DNA of 64,000 nucleotides, from assembly GCF_020686945.1 (NCBI RefSeq), contig NZ_JAJEPR010000013.1:32390-96389 (forward strand), read 5' to 3'. Position numbers and translations under genes: made by a program. Below the pieces are notes generated by a model. The model was not told the origin of the DNA. It saw only the letters and a list, made by a program, of their open reading frames with translations, and ran no database searches. Below are positions 1 through 6,913 of the stretch, one piece after another. This DNA is from Limivivens faecihominis. GTDB lineage: Bacteria > Bacillota > Clostridia > Lachnospirales > Lachnospiraceae. Numbering within the stretch: position 1 is the stretch's first letter; every line of letters begins with the position of its first letter.

Positions 1-1
1 T

Positions 2-1156
2 CTCGCAAAGACCCGTTTCCTTAACAATATGTCGCATGACATCCGTACTCCCATGAATGTGATCCTGGGCTATGCACAGCTTATGGAGGATGAACTGAAA
101 GGAAAAGAGCTGCCGGAAGCTTCTGAACATCTGAAGAAGCTGCAGCAGGCTGGAAACCTTCTTCTGTCGATCATAAACAATGTGCTTGACATGGCCCGGA
201 TCGAGAGTGGAAGGATGGAGATTGATGAGAACTGTACCCGGATCGAGGATATCCGGCAGACTTTGTTTGAAATATTTGAGGATGAAGCAAAGAAAAAGAA
301 GATTGCACTTCGTTGCACGGTAAACGTAGAGCATGAGCATATACTGACAGATATTACCAAGGTAAAGGAAATATTTGTCAATATCCTGAGCAATGCTATA
401 AAATACACTCCGACCGGTGGCTCTGTTATGGTAAACATAGAGGAATTACCCTGCGATGAGCCGGGATACATGAGCGTGAGGACCAGGGTGAGCGATACCG
501 GGATCGGTATGAGTCAGGATTATCAGACAAAGATTTTCGAAGCCTTCACACGTGAGCAGAATACCACAAAGAGCAAGATCGCAGGAACCGGACTGGGCAT
601 GTCGATCGTCAGGAAATATGTGGATCTGCTTGGCGGAACCATAGAGGTAGAGAGTGAGCCCGGGAAGGGCAGCACCTTTACTGTCACACTGAAACACAGG
701 ATAGCGGATGAAAGCTATTATGTAAAAAAGCACATGGAAGAGTCTGGAACAGGCAGAGAAATCCTTGAAGGCAGGAAGATCCTTCTGGCAGAAGACAATG
801 ATCTGAATGCAGAGATCGCGGAAGCAATCCTTGGGCGTGCCGGCATTGAAACAGAACGTGTGGAGGATGGCCTTCAGTGTGTAAAACGGATAACGGAAAT
901 GCCGGCGGGAACATATGATATGATCCTCATGGATATCCAGATGCCCCAGATGGACGGTTATAAGGCAACACGGGTGATCAGAGACCTGCCAGATCCGGAG
1001 AAGGCCGGCATACCGATCGTTGCCATGACGGCAAATGCATTTGAAGAAGATAAGAGAGAGGCTGCTGCAGCCGGAATGAATGCCCACATAGCAAAGCCGA
1101 TCCAGGTCGAACAGCTGCTCTCGACATTAGCGGAAATCATAAGGCAACAGGAATAA
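2..1156 (+). CDS. Hybrid sensor histidine kinase with receiver domain (5' end cut by window)
   Basis: The reading frame is open to the window edge, so the sensor part lies upstream. What is visible starts with a HisKA H-box (SHDIRTPMN, the His being the autophosphorylation site), then a HATPase_c domain with N-box NILSNAIKYTP, G1 DTGIGM and G2 GTGLGM, then a C-terminal receiver domain with acidic pocket AEDND, phospho-acceptor Asp in MDIQMPQMDG, TAN switch and AKP lysine. This is the layout of hybrid kinases that pass phosphate His to Asp within one chain. An ATG at 29 could be mistaken for the start, but in-frame residues before it (KTRFLNN) fit the usual lead-in to the H-box. No DNA-binding domain follows the receiver. 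The input signal cannot be inferred. Confidence 0.9.
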   Translation, partial: LAKTRFLNNMSHDIRTPMNVILGYAQLMEDELKGKELPEASEHLKKLQQAGNLLLSIINNVLDMARIESGRMEIDENCTRIEDIRQTLFEIFEDEAKKKKIALRCTVNVEHEHILTDITKVKEIFVNILSNAIKYTPTGGSVMVNIEELPCDEPGYMSVRTRVSDTGIGMSQDYQTKIFEAFTREQNTTKSKIAGTGLGMSIVRKYVDLLGGTIEVESEPGKGSTFTVTLKHRIADESYYVKKHMEESGTGREILEGRKILLAEDNDLNAEIAEAILGRAGIETERVEDGLQCVKRITEMPAGTYDMILMDIQMPQMDGYKATRVIRDLPDPEKAGIPIVAMTANAFEEDKREAAAAGMNAHIAKPIQVEQLLSTLAEIIRQQE

Positions 1157-1160
1157 GGTC

Positions 1161-1200
1161 AAAGCCAAACCACCGGTTTAGCAGGTGGTTTGGCTTTTTT
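1161..1200 (+). terminator. Rho-independent terminator of hybrid kinase gene
   Basis: A perfect 14-bp stem (1161-1174 with 1184-1197, core AGCCAAACCACC) with a 9-nt loop, followed by a T-run. It begins four bases after the kinase stop codon. Confidence 0.93.
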
Positions 1201-1339
1201 ACTTTATAGGAAAGACCGCCTTCGGTGCTCTCTTGAATTGAAGTTCTTCCTCGCTCATGCGGCGAATGTCCCTGGAAGACATTCCTTCTGGTGGGTTATC
1301 CATGTATTTTTTGCGTAGTTTCTCGATATCTGGTTTCAT
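1199..1339 (-). CDS. Short reverse ORF, 46 aa, probably a truncated small conserved protein
   Basis: The reverse strand encodes 46 residues beginning MKPDIEKLRKKYMDNPPEG and containing RDIRRMSEEEL. I recall this N-terminal pattern (LRKKYM.NPPEGM....I..MS) from short acidic hypothetical proteins of Lachnospiraceae, which usually run longer with a D/E-rich tail; here the tail is replaced by FKRAPKAVFPIK and a stop inside the neighbouring terminator. No good ribosome site precedes the ATG. It is more likely a 3'-truncated relic than a working gene. The match is from memory and tentative. Confidence 0.4.
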   Translation of the reverse strand: MKPDIEKLRKKYMDNPPEGMSSRDIRRMSEEELQFKRAPKAVFPIK

Positions 1340-1392
1340 GGCGTTTTTCTTTTGAAACTGCCAGGTAAAGATTTAAAAAAACAGGCGGAAAC

Positions 1393-1785
1393 TTGCCGAT
1401 CCTCTGTCGGATCAACGCAAGTGATGAGGTTGAGGGAGAACAAAGCGTACAAGACGCAGCAGCAGTAGCTGCATACCTGGAACAGGAATACGGTGTAAAT
1501 GCTCTCCATGTAACCCGTGTGGTACACCTCCACGATGAATTTATGTGGGCGCCTGGCCTGGTCCATGGCGGTTTTAACGGGGATCTTGTAACAGAGATCA
1601 AACGTGCAGTTTCTGTTCCGGTGATCGCAGTTGGCCGTTTCACAGAGCCGCAGTACGCAGAACTTCTGGTAAAACAGGGACGGGCAGATCTGATCGCCTT
1701 TGGCCGTCAGAGTATTGCAGATCCGGATCTTCCAAATAAAGCACTCAATGGGCAGTTGGAAAGTCTGGCTCCCTTGATGAAATAA
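1393..1785 (+). pseudogene. Internal fragment of an Old Yellow Enzyme / NADH:flavin oxidoreductase
   Basis: The frame opens after a stop at 1366 and encodes about 135 residues matching the second half of an OYE TIM barrel: PILCRINASDE, HGGFNGDLVTEIK, VPVIAVGRF and the FMN-phosphate-site segment RADLIAFGRQSIADPDLPNK. The first ~220 residues of the barrel are missing, and so is everything after it: in FadH/BaiCD-type relatives the Cys cluster (CIGC...) follows at once, whereas here the chain ends SLAPLMK. TTG at 1393 is the only plausible start and has no ribosome site. I read it as a gene scrap truncated at both ends. Confidence 0.8.
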
Positions 1786-1791
1786 TAATGA

Positions 1792-1838
1792 AAAAAGCTT
1801 CTCTTTTGGATATCATAATATCTGAAGGGAAGCTTTTT
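1792..1838 (+). terminator. Terminator after OYE fragment
   Basis: Outer stem AAAAAGCTTC (1792-1801) pairs with GAAGCTTTTT (1829-1838), with an inner GATAT-type palindrome. The symmetric A/T tracts allow it to act on both strands. Confidence 0.8.
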
Positions 1839-1861
1839 ATATGACAAGATATGTATCATAA

Positions 1862-1890
1862 TTGACAGAAGAAATAAGTCGAATTAAAAT
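1862..1890 (+). promoter_or_regulatory. SigA-type promoter for VOC protein
   Basis: TTGACA (1862-1867), 17-bp spacer, TAAAAT (1885-1890). It lies about 100 bp before the VOC start at 1994. Confidence 0.75.
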
Positions 1891-1993
1891 GAAAGATAAG
1901 ATATGTTCCGCAGAGTATCTGCCGGAGCGGGAGTTGTCATAAAACCGTAACGGTTGTGACGCGTACCAAGAGAAGAAAGGATGGAAATTAAAA

Positions 1994-2386
1994 ATGGATT
2001 TGAGAGAGCAGATGAACGGGATCCAGCACGTTGGAGTTCCAACAAATGATATGGAAACCACTGTTAAATTTTATGAAGCACTTGGATTCGAGGTGGCATT
2101 TCAGACGGTAAACGAAGCTGCCAATGAGAAGGTCACTTTTCTAAAACTGGGCAATCTTGTGATCGAGGCATATGAAAATAAGGCCGCAAAGCTGGAATCC
2201 GGTGCGATCGATCATGTAGCCATTGATGTGAAAAATATTGAGAAAGTGCATGAGATGGTTACTGCCGCAGGCCTGAACACCACCAGGGATGAGATCCATT
2301 TCCTGCCGTTCTGGGAGAATGGAGTAAAGTTCTTTACCATTGAAGGTCCGAATAAAGAAAAGGTCGAGTTCAGCCAGCATCTGTAG
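1994..2386 (+). CDS. VOC superfamily (glyoxalase-like) protein
   Basis: 130 residues forming two beta-alpha-beta-beta-beta modules of the vicinal oxygen chelate fold: module one starts IQHVGVPTNDMETTVKFYEALGF, module two starts IDHVAIDVKNIEK. Metal-type positions are visible as the His in IQHV, the Glu in VIEAYE, the His in IDHV and the Glu in KVEF, so a divalent-metal lyase or dioxygenase role is possible; lactoylglutathione-lyase-like annotation is usual but the substrate is unknown. Start ATG follows AGAAGAAAGG. It has its own promoter and is followed 58 bp later by the radical SAM gene. Confidence 0.85.
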   Translation: MDLREQMNGIQHVGVPTNDMETTVKFYEALGFEVAFQTVNEAANEKVTFLKLGNLVIEAYENKAAKLESGAIDHVAIDVKNIEKVHEMVTAAGLNTTRDEIHFLPFWENGVKFFTIEGPNKEKVEFSQHL

Positions 2387-2444
2387 AGAAAATGCGCCTG
2401 TTGAATGTTCTGAAAAATGGTGTAAAATAAAAGAAGGTGAAAAC

Positions 2445-3347
2445 TTGAAGAACGAGCTTTATCAAAGCTGTACGCTTTGTCCGAGAGAGTGTCATGCAGA
2501 CCGCCTTTCCGGAAAAAAAGGAGCCTGCGGGGAAAATTCCGTGCTCCGTGTGGGAAGGGCAGCACTCCATATGTGGGAAGAACCCTGTATTTCCGGAACC
2601 AGAGGCTCCGGGACGGTATTTTTTTCCGGCTGTTCTCTGGGCTGCATTTTCTGTCAGAACCGGGAACTTTCTTATGGCGGTCTTGGAAAAGAGATCAGCG
2701 AAGAACGGCTTGCAGAGATTTTTCTGGAACTTCAGGAAAAAGGGGCGGCCAATATCAACCTGGTGACGGGAGAGCATTTTGTTCCCGGGATCCTGGAGGG
2801 GCTGACACTTGCAAAAGAACAGGGACTGACACTTCCGGTAGTCTATAATTCCAGCGGCTATGAAAAGCCGGAAACGATCCGTCTTCTGAAGGGTTCCGTA
2901 GATATCTGGCTTCCGGATTTTAAATACTGGGATGATGAACTGGGACTTCGTTTTTCCGGAGTACCGGATTACCGGGAACGGGCAATGAAGGCCATTGACG
3001 AGATGGTCTGTCAGACAGGGGCGTGCGTGTTTGATGAGGAAGGCTATCTCAGGAAAGGGGTCGTTGTCCGTCATCTTCTCTTGCCCGGGCATGTGAAAAA
3101 TTCCAGAGAAGTGCTTCGTTATCTTCATGACACCTATGGAAACCGGATCTATATCAGCATTATGAGCCAGTATACGCCGCTTTCGAAGGACCTGCCCTTT
3201 GAGGAACTTAACCGGAAAGTGACCAGGCGGGAGTATGAGCGGCTTTTGGATTATGCCCTGGAACTGGGAATCGAAAATGGATTTTTCCAGGAAGGGGAAG
3301 CAGCAAAAGAGAGCTTTATCCCTGATTTCAACGGGGAAGGCGTCTGA
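2445..3347 (+). CDS. PflX-like radical SAM protein (COG1313 type)
   Basis: 300 residues. The radical SAM cluster motif CxxxCxxC is present as CSLGCIFCQN (about residues 67-76), preceded by an extra N-terminal Cys set in CTLCPRECHADR and GACG, the hallmark of the uncharacterised PflX branch related to pyruvate formate-lyase activating enzyme. The expected SAM-binding strand (INLVTGEHF) follows. The gene probably activates a glycyl-radical or other target, but no candidate substrate gene is adjacent. I chose TTG at 2445 because it sits after AAGAAGGTG and starts just before the Cys motif; the longer upstream frame overlaps the VOC gene. Confidence 0.85.
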   Translation: MKNELYQSCTLCPRECHADRLSGKKGACGENSVLRVGRAALHMWEEPCISGTRGSGTVFFSGCSLGCIFCQNRELSYGGLGKEISEERLAEIFLELQEKGAANINLVTGEHFVPGILEGLTLAKEQGLTLPVVYNSSGYEKPETIRLLKGSVDIWLPDFKYWDDELGLRFSGVPDYRERAMKAIDEMVCQTGACVFDEEGYLRKGVVVRHLLLPGHVKNSREVLRYLHDTYGNRIYISIMSQYTPLSKDLPFEELNRKVTRREYERLLDYALELGIENGFFQEGEAAKESFIPDFNGEGV

Positions 3348-3374
3348 AAAACAGAAAAACGAGGGGGGATTGGC

Positions 3375-3866
3375 ATGTTTTCATTTGTAAAGAAAAAAGA
3401 AAATCAGGAACCGGAAAGACTTACCGCTTTTCTTGATGGAAAGGTCATTCCGATCGCAGAAGTGCCGGATCAGGTATTTTCCGCAGGGATCATGGGTGAC
3501 GGCGTGGCGATCGAGCCGGAAAACCATGTGGTGACAGCACCGGCAGCAGCAGAAGTAACCGCAGTCATGGAAGATTCCAGACATGCGCTGGGGCTGAAAT
3601 TTGCCAATGGCGTGGAGTGTCTGATCCATGTAGGTCTTGATACGGTCGATATGAAGGGGAAAGGTTTTCAGCTTCATGTAAGTCTGGGAGAAAAAGTGGA
3701 AAAAGGAGCGCCGCTCATCACCTTTTCACCGGAAGAGATCAAAAAGGCGGGTCATATGGCTCTGACGATCCTGGCAGTGACGGATGAAGCCGGGGTAAAG
3801 AAGATCCATTTTCACACGGGGATCCATGCAACGGCGGGAGAAACGGTGATCGCAGACTTTGAATAA
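3375..3866 (+). CDS. PTS glucose-type IIA component (stand-alone)
   Basis: 163 residues forming one EIIA-Glc domain. The phosphoryl-accepting His is in CLIHVGLDTVDM and the second active-site His is in MEDSRHALGLKF. No IIB or IIC domain is attached, so it is a cytoplasmic phosphocarrier that takes phosphate from HPr and serves PTS permeases encoded elsewhere. ATG follows GAGGGGGG at good distance. It lies 27 bp after the radical SAM gene and ends in a terminator. Confidence 0.93.
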   Translation: MFSFVKKKENQEPERLTAFLDGKVIPIAEVPDQVFSAGIMGDGVAIEPENHVVTAPAAAEVTAVMEDSRHALGLKFANGVECLIHVGLDTVDMKGKGFQLHVSLGEKVEKGAPLITFSPEEIKKAGHMALTILAVTDEAGVKKIHFHTGIHATAGETVIADFE

Positions 3867-3870
3867 AGGA

Positions 3871-3919
3871 AAGACTTCGGGAAACGGAACAGGAAAAGCG
3901 TTTTCCGGGGTCTTTTTTT
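3871..3919 (+). terminator. Terminator of PTS IIA gene
   Basis: Stem AAGACTTCGGGAAACG (3871-3886) with CGTTTTCCGGGGTCTT (3899-3914), a few wobble pairs, then a seven-T run. Confidence 0.9.
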
Positions 3920-3959
3920 GATACGATGCTTTCTGAAAAACTTATCTGGAGGAAGAAAA

Positions 3960-4223
3960 ATGGAAAGTATGTTTCAAGAAATGGCAGAGCTCTGGCTGGG
4001 GAACATCCGCTGCCGGGATGAGGAACTTACCACCCGCTGCATAGAGAGCGGTGTGGACATCAAAGCATTGAGTGAGATCCTCGGTCATGCAAGCGTCAAT
4101 ATTACGCTGAACCGCTATGTCCATTCCTCGCCGGAAATGAAGAGACGGAATATGGAGAAGGTACGGCCTTTGTGCAGGTCTGACAAAGTGACGGAAGAAG
4201 TCTCCCCAATATTGGCAGATTAG
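3960..4223 (+). pseudogene. Tyrosine recombinase (phage-type integrase) remnant, internally deleted
   Basis: 87 codons behind a good ribosome site (GGAGGAAG). About 30 N-terminal residues (MFQEMAELWL...) join directly to the C-terminal catalytic end of a tyrosine recombinase: TRCIESGVDIKALSEILGHA contains the box-II His (LGHA) and NRYVHSS the catalytic Tyr. The catalytic Arg and the usual HGLRHTFAT block are gone, so the protein cannot be active. This is an in-frame deletion relic of an integrase and suggests an old mobile element at this spot; no attachment site is obvious. Confidence 0.82.
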
Positions 4224-4274
4224 TAGAAAAATACAATGATGGTGAAAAAAGACAGAGAAACCGGAATTTGGCAG

Positions 4275-4303
4275 TTGACAAGCAAAGAAAAGAATGTTAA
4301 TTT
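4275..4303 (+). promoter_or_regulatory. Promoter of amino-acid ABC transporter operon
   Basis: TTGACA (4275-4280), 17-bp spacer, TAATTT (4298-4303), 44 bp before the binding-protein ATG. Confidence 0.7.
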
Positions 4304-4346
4304 TAGGAAAGATGTTTTAACTAAATATTTAGGAGGATGTATAATT

Positions 4347-5195
4347 ATGAAAAAGCGTATCGTAGCAGTAATGTTGACCGCAATCATGGCAGTCGTTCCG
4401 ATGGCAGCTTATGCTTCCGAGACCGAGACCGAGACTGAGACAGCAGCAGCGGAGACAGAGGGTGCCTCCGAAGCAGAAAGCGAGACTGAGAAAAAAGTAG
4501 ATCTGACCGGCCTGACCATCGGCGTACAGCTGGGAACCACGGGAGATCTTTCCGTTACCGACGAGTACGGCGACGATGCAGTAGAGCGTTACAATAAAGG
4601 TTTTGAGGCCGTGCAGGCTCTGGTACAGGGCAAGATCGATGCCGTTGTCATCGACGAGCTTCCGGCTGAGGAGTTTGTAAAATCCGTTGACGGTCTGAAA
4701 ATCCTGCAGAGTGCATACAGCCAGGAGGATTACGCCATCTGCTTTAAAAAGGACAATACAGACCTCTGCGACAAGGTAAACGAGGCCATCAAAGAGCTGA
4801 AAGACGAGGGAACCTTCGATCAGATCGCCAATTCCTACATCGGCGACAGCGCCGGAGAGAATTACTACGAGTCTCCGGAAGATGTTGACCGTTCCAACGG
4901 TACCCTGACCATGGCTACTAACGCAGAGTTCCCGCCCTATGAATATTATGAGAGTGAAGAGATCACCGGTCTCGATGTAGACTTCGCTCAGGCTATCTGT
5001 GATAAACTGGGTATGGAGCTTGAGGTTGAGGATATGGCTTTCGATTCCATCATCCCGGCAGTCAACAGCGGAAAAGCAGATATGGGTGTTGCAGGTATGA
5101 CCGTAACTCCGGACCGTGAGAAAGAGGTTCTGTTCTCCGACAGCTACTACAGCTCCAAACAGGTTATCATCGTAAAGGAAGACTTCGAGGAGTAA
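4347..5195 (+). CDS. Amino-acid ABC transporter substrate-binding protein, circularly permuted order
   Basis: 282 residues with AGGAGG before the ATG and a Sec signal peptide (MKKRIVAVMLTAIM..., likely cut after AYA). An ET/EA-rich linker follows (about residues 24-50). The two halves of a family 3 (HisJ/GlnH-like) binding protein are in swapped order: first the segment that is normally the second half (LTIGVQLGTTGDL, RYNKGFEAVQAL, GKIDAVVID, ending GTFDQIANSYIG), then an ~18-residue linker, then what is normally the mature N-terminus (GTLTMATNAEFPPYEYY, GLDVDFAQAI, DSIIPAVNSGKAD, ending QVIIVKEDFEE). Both lobes would be complete, so ligand binding of a polar amino acid is plausible. No lipobox Cys is present, which is unusual for a Gram-positive binding protein. 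Permease and ATPase genes follow. Confidence 0.92.
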   Translation: MKKRIVAVMLTAIMAVVPMAAYASETETETETAAAETEGASEAESETEKKVDLTGLTIGVQLGTTGDLSVTDEYGDDAVERYNKGFEAVQALVQGKIDAVVIDELPAEEFVKSVDGLKILQSAYSQEDYAICFKKDNTDLCDKVNEAIKELKDEGTFDQIANSYIGDSAGENYYESPEDVDRSNGTLTMATNAEFPPYEYYESEEITGLDVDFAQAICDKLGMELEVEDMAFDSIIPAVNSGKADMGVAGMTVTPDREKEVLFSDSYYSSKQVIIVKEDFEE

Positions 5196-5223
5196 GGTTT
5201 CACGAAATCTGATAAGAAAGCAG

Positions 5224-5258
5224 GCAGGGGAGCCGGAATGTACGGTTCCCCTGCTTTT
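5224..5258 (+). terminator. Intercistronic terminator/attenuator after binding-protein gene
   Basis: GCAGGGGAGCCG pairs with CGGTTCCCCTGC, followed by a short T-run. It sits between the binding-protein and permease genes and would give the binding protein higher expression than the membrane parts. Confidence 0.75.
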
Positions 5259-5284
5259 GCAGTAAAAGGATGTGAGGTAAAATT

Positions 5285-5974
5285 ATGGAATGGCTGCTTG
5301 GGCAGATTTATAGCAACTTTATTGAGGATCACCGGTGGCGTTACCTGACCAACGGCTTGAAGGTTACTTTGGAAGTCACCTTCTTTGCCGTGATCATCGG
5401 TATCGTCCTGGGTCTTCTGATCGCCGTTGTGCGGTCCACTTACGTCAAGACCGGCAAACTGAAGATTGCCAATTTCCTCTGCGGGCTCTATATCACCGTG
5501 ATCCGTGGAACGCCGGTTGTGGTACAGCTTTTGATTATTTACTTTGTTGTGTTCGGTTCTGTGAAGATCGACAAGGTTCTGGTGGCTATCATGGCCTTCG
5601 GCCTGAACTCCGGCGCTTATGTGGCTGAGATCTTCCGTTCCGGTATCATGTCCATTGACAACGGACAGTTTGAGGCAGGAAGAAGCCTGGGCTTCAGCTA
5701 CTGGAAGACGATGCTTTACATTATCATGCCCCAGGCCTTCAAGAACGTGCTTCCGGCTCTCGGAAACGAGTTCATCGTTCTCCTGAAAGAGACCTCCGTT
5801 GCCGGTTACATTGCCCTGGAGGATCTGACCAAGGGCGGCGATATCATCCGAAGCCGTACCTTCAGCGCATTTTTCCCGCTGATCACGGTAGCGCTGATTT
5901 ATCTTATCATGGTGACGATCTTCACCAAACTGGTAGGTATTCTGGAAAGGAGGCTGCGTAACAGTGACCACTAA
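5285..5974 (+). CDS. Amino-acid ABC transporter permease (HisMQ family)
   Basis: 229 residues, about five membrane segments. It carries GLKVTLEVTFFAV near the N-terminus, typical of this family, and an EAA loop (FEAGRSLGFSYWKTMLYIIM) that docks on the ATPase. It is the only permease in the operon, so it should form a homodimer. It follows the binding-protein gene after an attenuator hairpin and overlaps the ATPase gene by 11 bp. Confidence 0.93.
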   Translation: MEWLLGQIYSNFIEDHRWRYLTNGLKVTLEVTFFAVIIGIVLGLLIAVVRSTYVKTGKLKIANFLCGLYITVIRGTPVVVQLLIIYFVVFGSVKIDKVLVAIMAFGLNSGAYVAEIFRSGIMSIDNGQFEAGRSLGFSYWKTMLYIIMPQAFKNVLPALGNEFIVLLKETSVAGYIALEDLTKGGDIIRSRTFSAFFPLITVALIYLIMVTIFTKLVGILERRLRNSDH

Positions 5975-6716
5975 CAAAGGAGAGGTCCTGATCCGGACCG
6001 AAAATCTGAAAAAAGTATTCCCGGGCGGCCTGCATGCCTTAAACGGGGTGAACCAGGAGATCCGAAAAGGTGAGGTAGTCGTTATTGTAGGTCCTTCCGG
6101 AAGTGGAAAATCCACGTTTCTCCGTTCTTTGAACCTTCTGGAGGTTCCCACAGAGGGCCATATCTATTTCGACGGTACGGACCTGACAGGAAAAAAAGTG
6201 GATCTGGACAAACACAGACAGCGTATGGGAATGGTGTTCCAGCACTTTAACCTGTTCCCGCATATGACGATCCTGAAAAATATGACGCTGGCGCCGATGA
6301 AGCTTCAGAAGCGCCCGAAGGAAGAAGTGGAAAAACAGGCCATGGAGCTTCTTCAGAGAGTCGGCCTGGCAGACCGGGCCAACGCTTATCCGAGCCAGCT
6401 GTCCGGTGGCCAGAAACAGCGTATCGCGATTGTCCGGGCGCTCTGCATGAACCCGGAGGTCATGCTTTTTGACGAGCCCACTTCCGCTCTGGACCCGGAG
6501 ATGGTAGGCGAGGTCTTAACGGTTATGAAGGAACTGGCGAAAGAGCATATGACGATGGTGGTTGTCACTCATGAGATGGGCTTTGCCCGGGAGGTGGCAG
6601 ACCGGGTGCTCTTCATGGCGGACGGCCAGGTACAGGAAGAGAACGATCCGGAAACCTTCTTCGAGCATCCGAAGAGCGAACGCCTCCAGACCTTCTTAAG
6701 CAAAATCATCAAATAA
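5964..6716 (+). CDS. Polar amino-acid ABC transporter ATPase (GlnQ-like)
   Basis: 250 residues with Walker A GPSGSGKST, Q-loop FQHFNLFPH, signature LSGGQKQR, Walker B VMLFDEPTSALD and switch His in VVTHEMGF. FNLFPH and the DPEMVGEVL segment are typical of GlnQ/HisP-type polar amino-acid importers. The start is a GTG that overlaps the permease end and lies behind AAAGGAGG. It completes a three-gene importer and is followed by a terminator. Confidence 0.95.
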   Translation: MTTNKGEVLIRTENLKKVFPGGLHALNGVNQEIRKGEVVVIVGPSGSGKSTFLRSLNLLEVPTEGHIYFDGTDLTGKKVDLDKHRQRMGMVFQHFNLFPHMTILKNMTLAPMKLQKRPKEEVEKQAMELLQRVGLADRANAYPSQLSGGQKQRIAIVRALCMNPEVMLFDEPTSALDPEMVGEVLTVMKELAKEHMTMVVVTHEMGFAREVADRVLFMADGQVQEENDPETFFEHPKSERLQTFLSKIIK

Positions 6717-6723
6717 TGACGAG

Positions 6724-6755
6724 AGGAGTTCCGATAAACGGGGCTCCTTTTCTTG
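6724..6755 (+). terminator. Terminator of ABC transporter operon
   Basis: AGGAGTTCCG (6724-6733) pairs with CGGGGCTCCT (6739-6748), then TTTTCTT. Confidence 0.85.
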
Positions 6756-6795
6756 TGAAATCAAGGCTTTTGGCGGTTTTTGCGAAAAAATTTTC

Positions 6796-6823
6796 TTGCA
6801 TAAATTGGTGGCTATACTATAAT
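6796..6823 (+). promoter_or_regulatory. Promoter of folC operon
   Basis: TTGCAT (6796-6801), 16-bp spacer, consensus TATAAT (6818-6823). About 90 bp separate it from the folC start. Confidence 0.75.
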
Positions 6824-6838
6824 AAGACCTGGATACCA

Positions 6839-6872
6839 GAATTGCGTGAGCTGCTTTGCAGCGGAGCAATTC
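6839..6872 (+). other. Hairpin in the folC 5' leader
   Basis: GAATTGC (6839-6845) pairs with GCAATTC (6866-6872), and inside this GCTGC pairs with GCAGC around a TTT loop; GTGA/GGA form an internal loop. It begins about 10 nt after the expected transcription start. No T-run follows, so it is not a terminator; it may stabilise or regulate the leader. Confidence 0.5.
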
Positions 6873-6913
6873 GTAGGTATAATCTAACCCTACAGAAAGA
6901 AAAGGTGACAATT

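Noticed and set aside
4010..4223. Active integrase with attachment site
   Set aside because: The catalytic Arg and RH box are deleted and no flanking att repeat was found.
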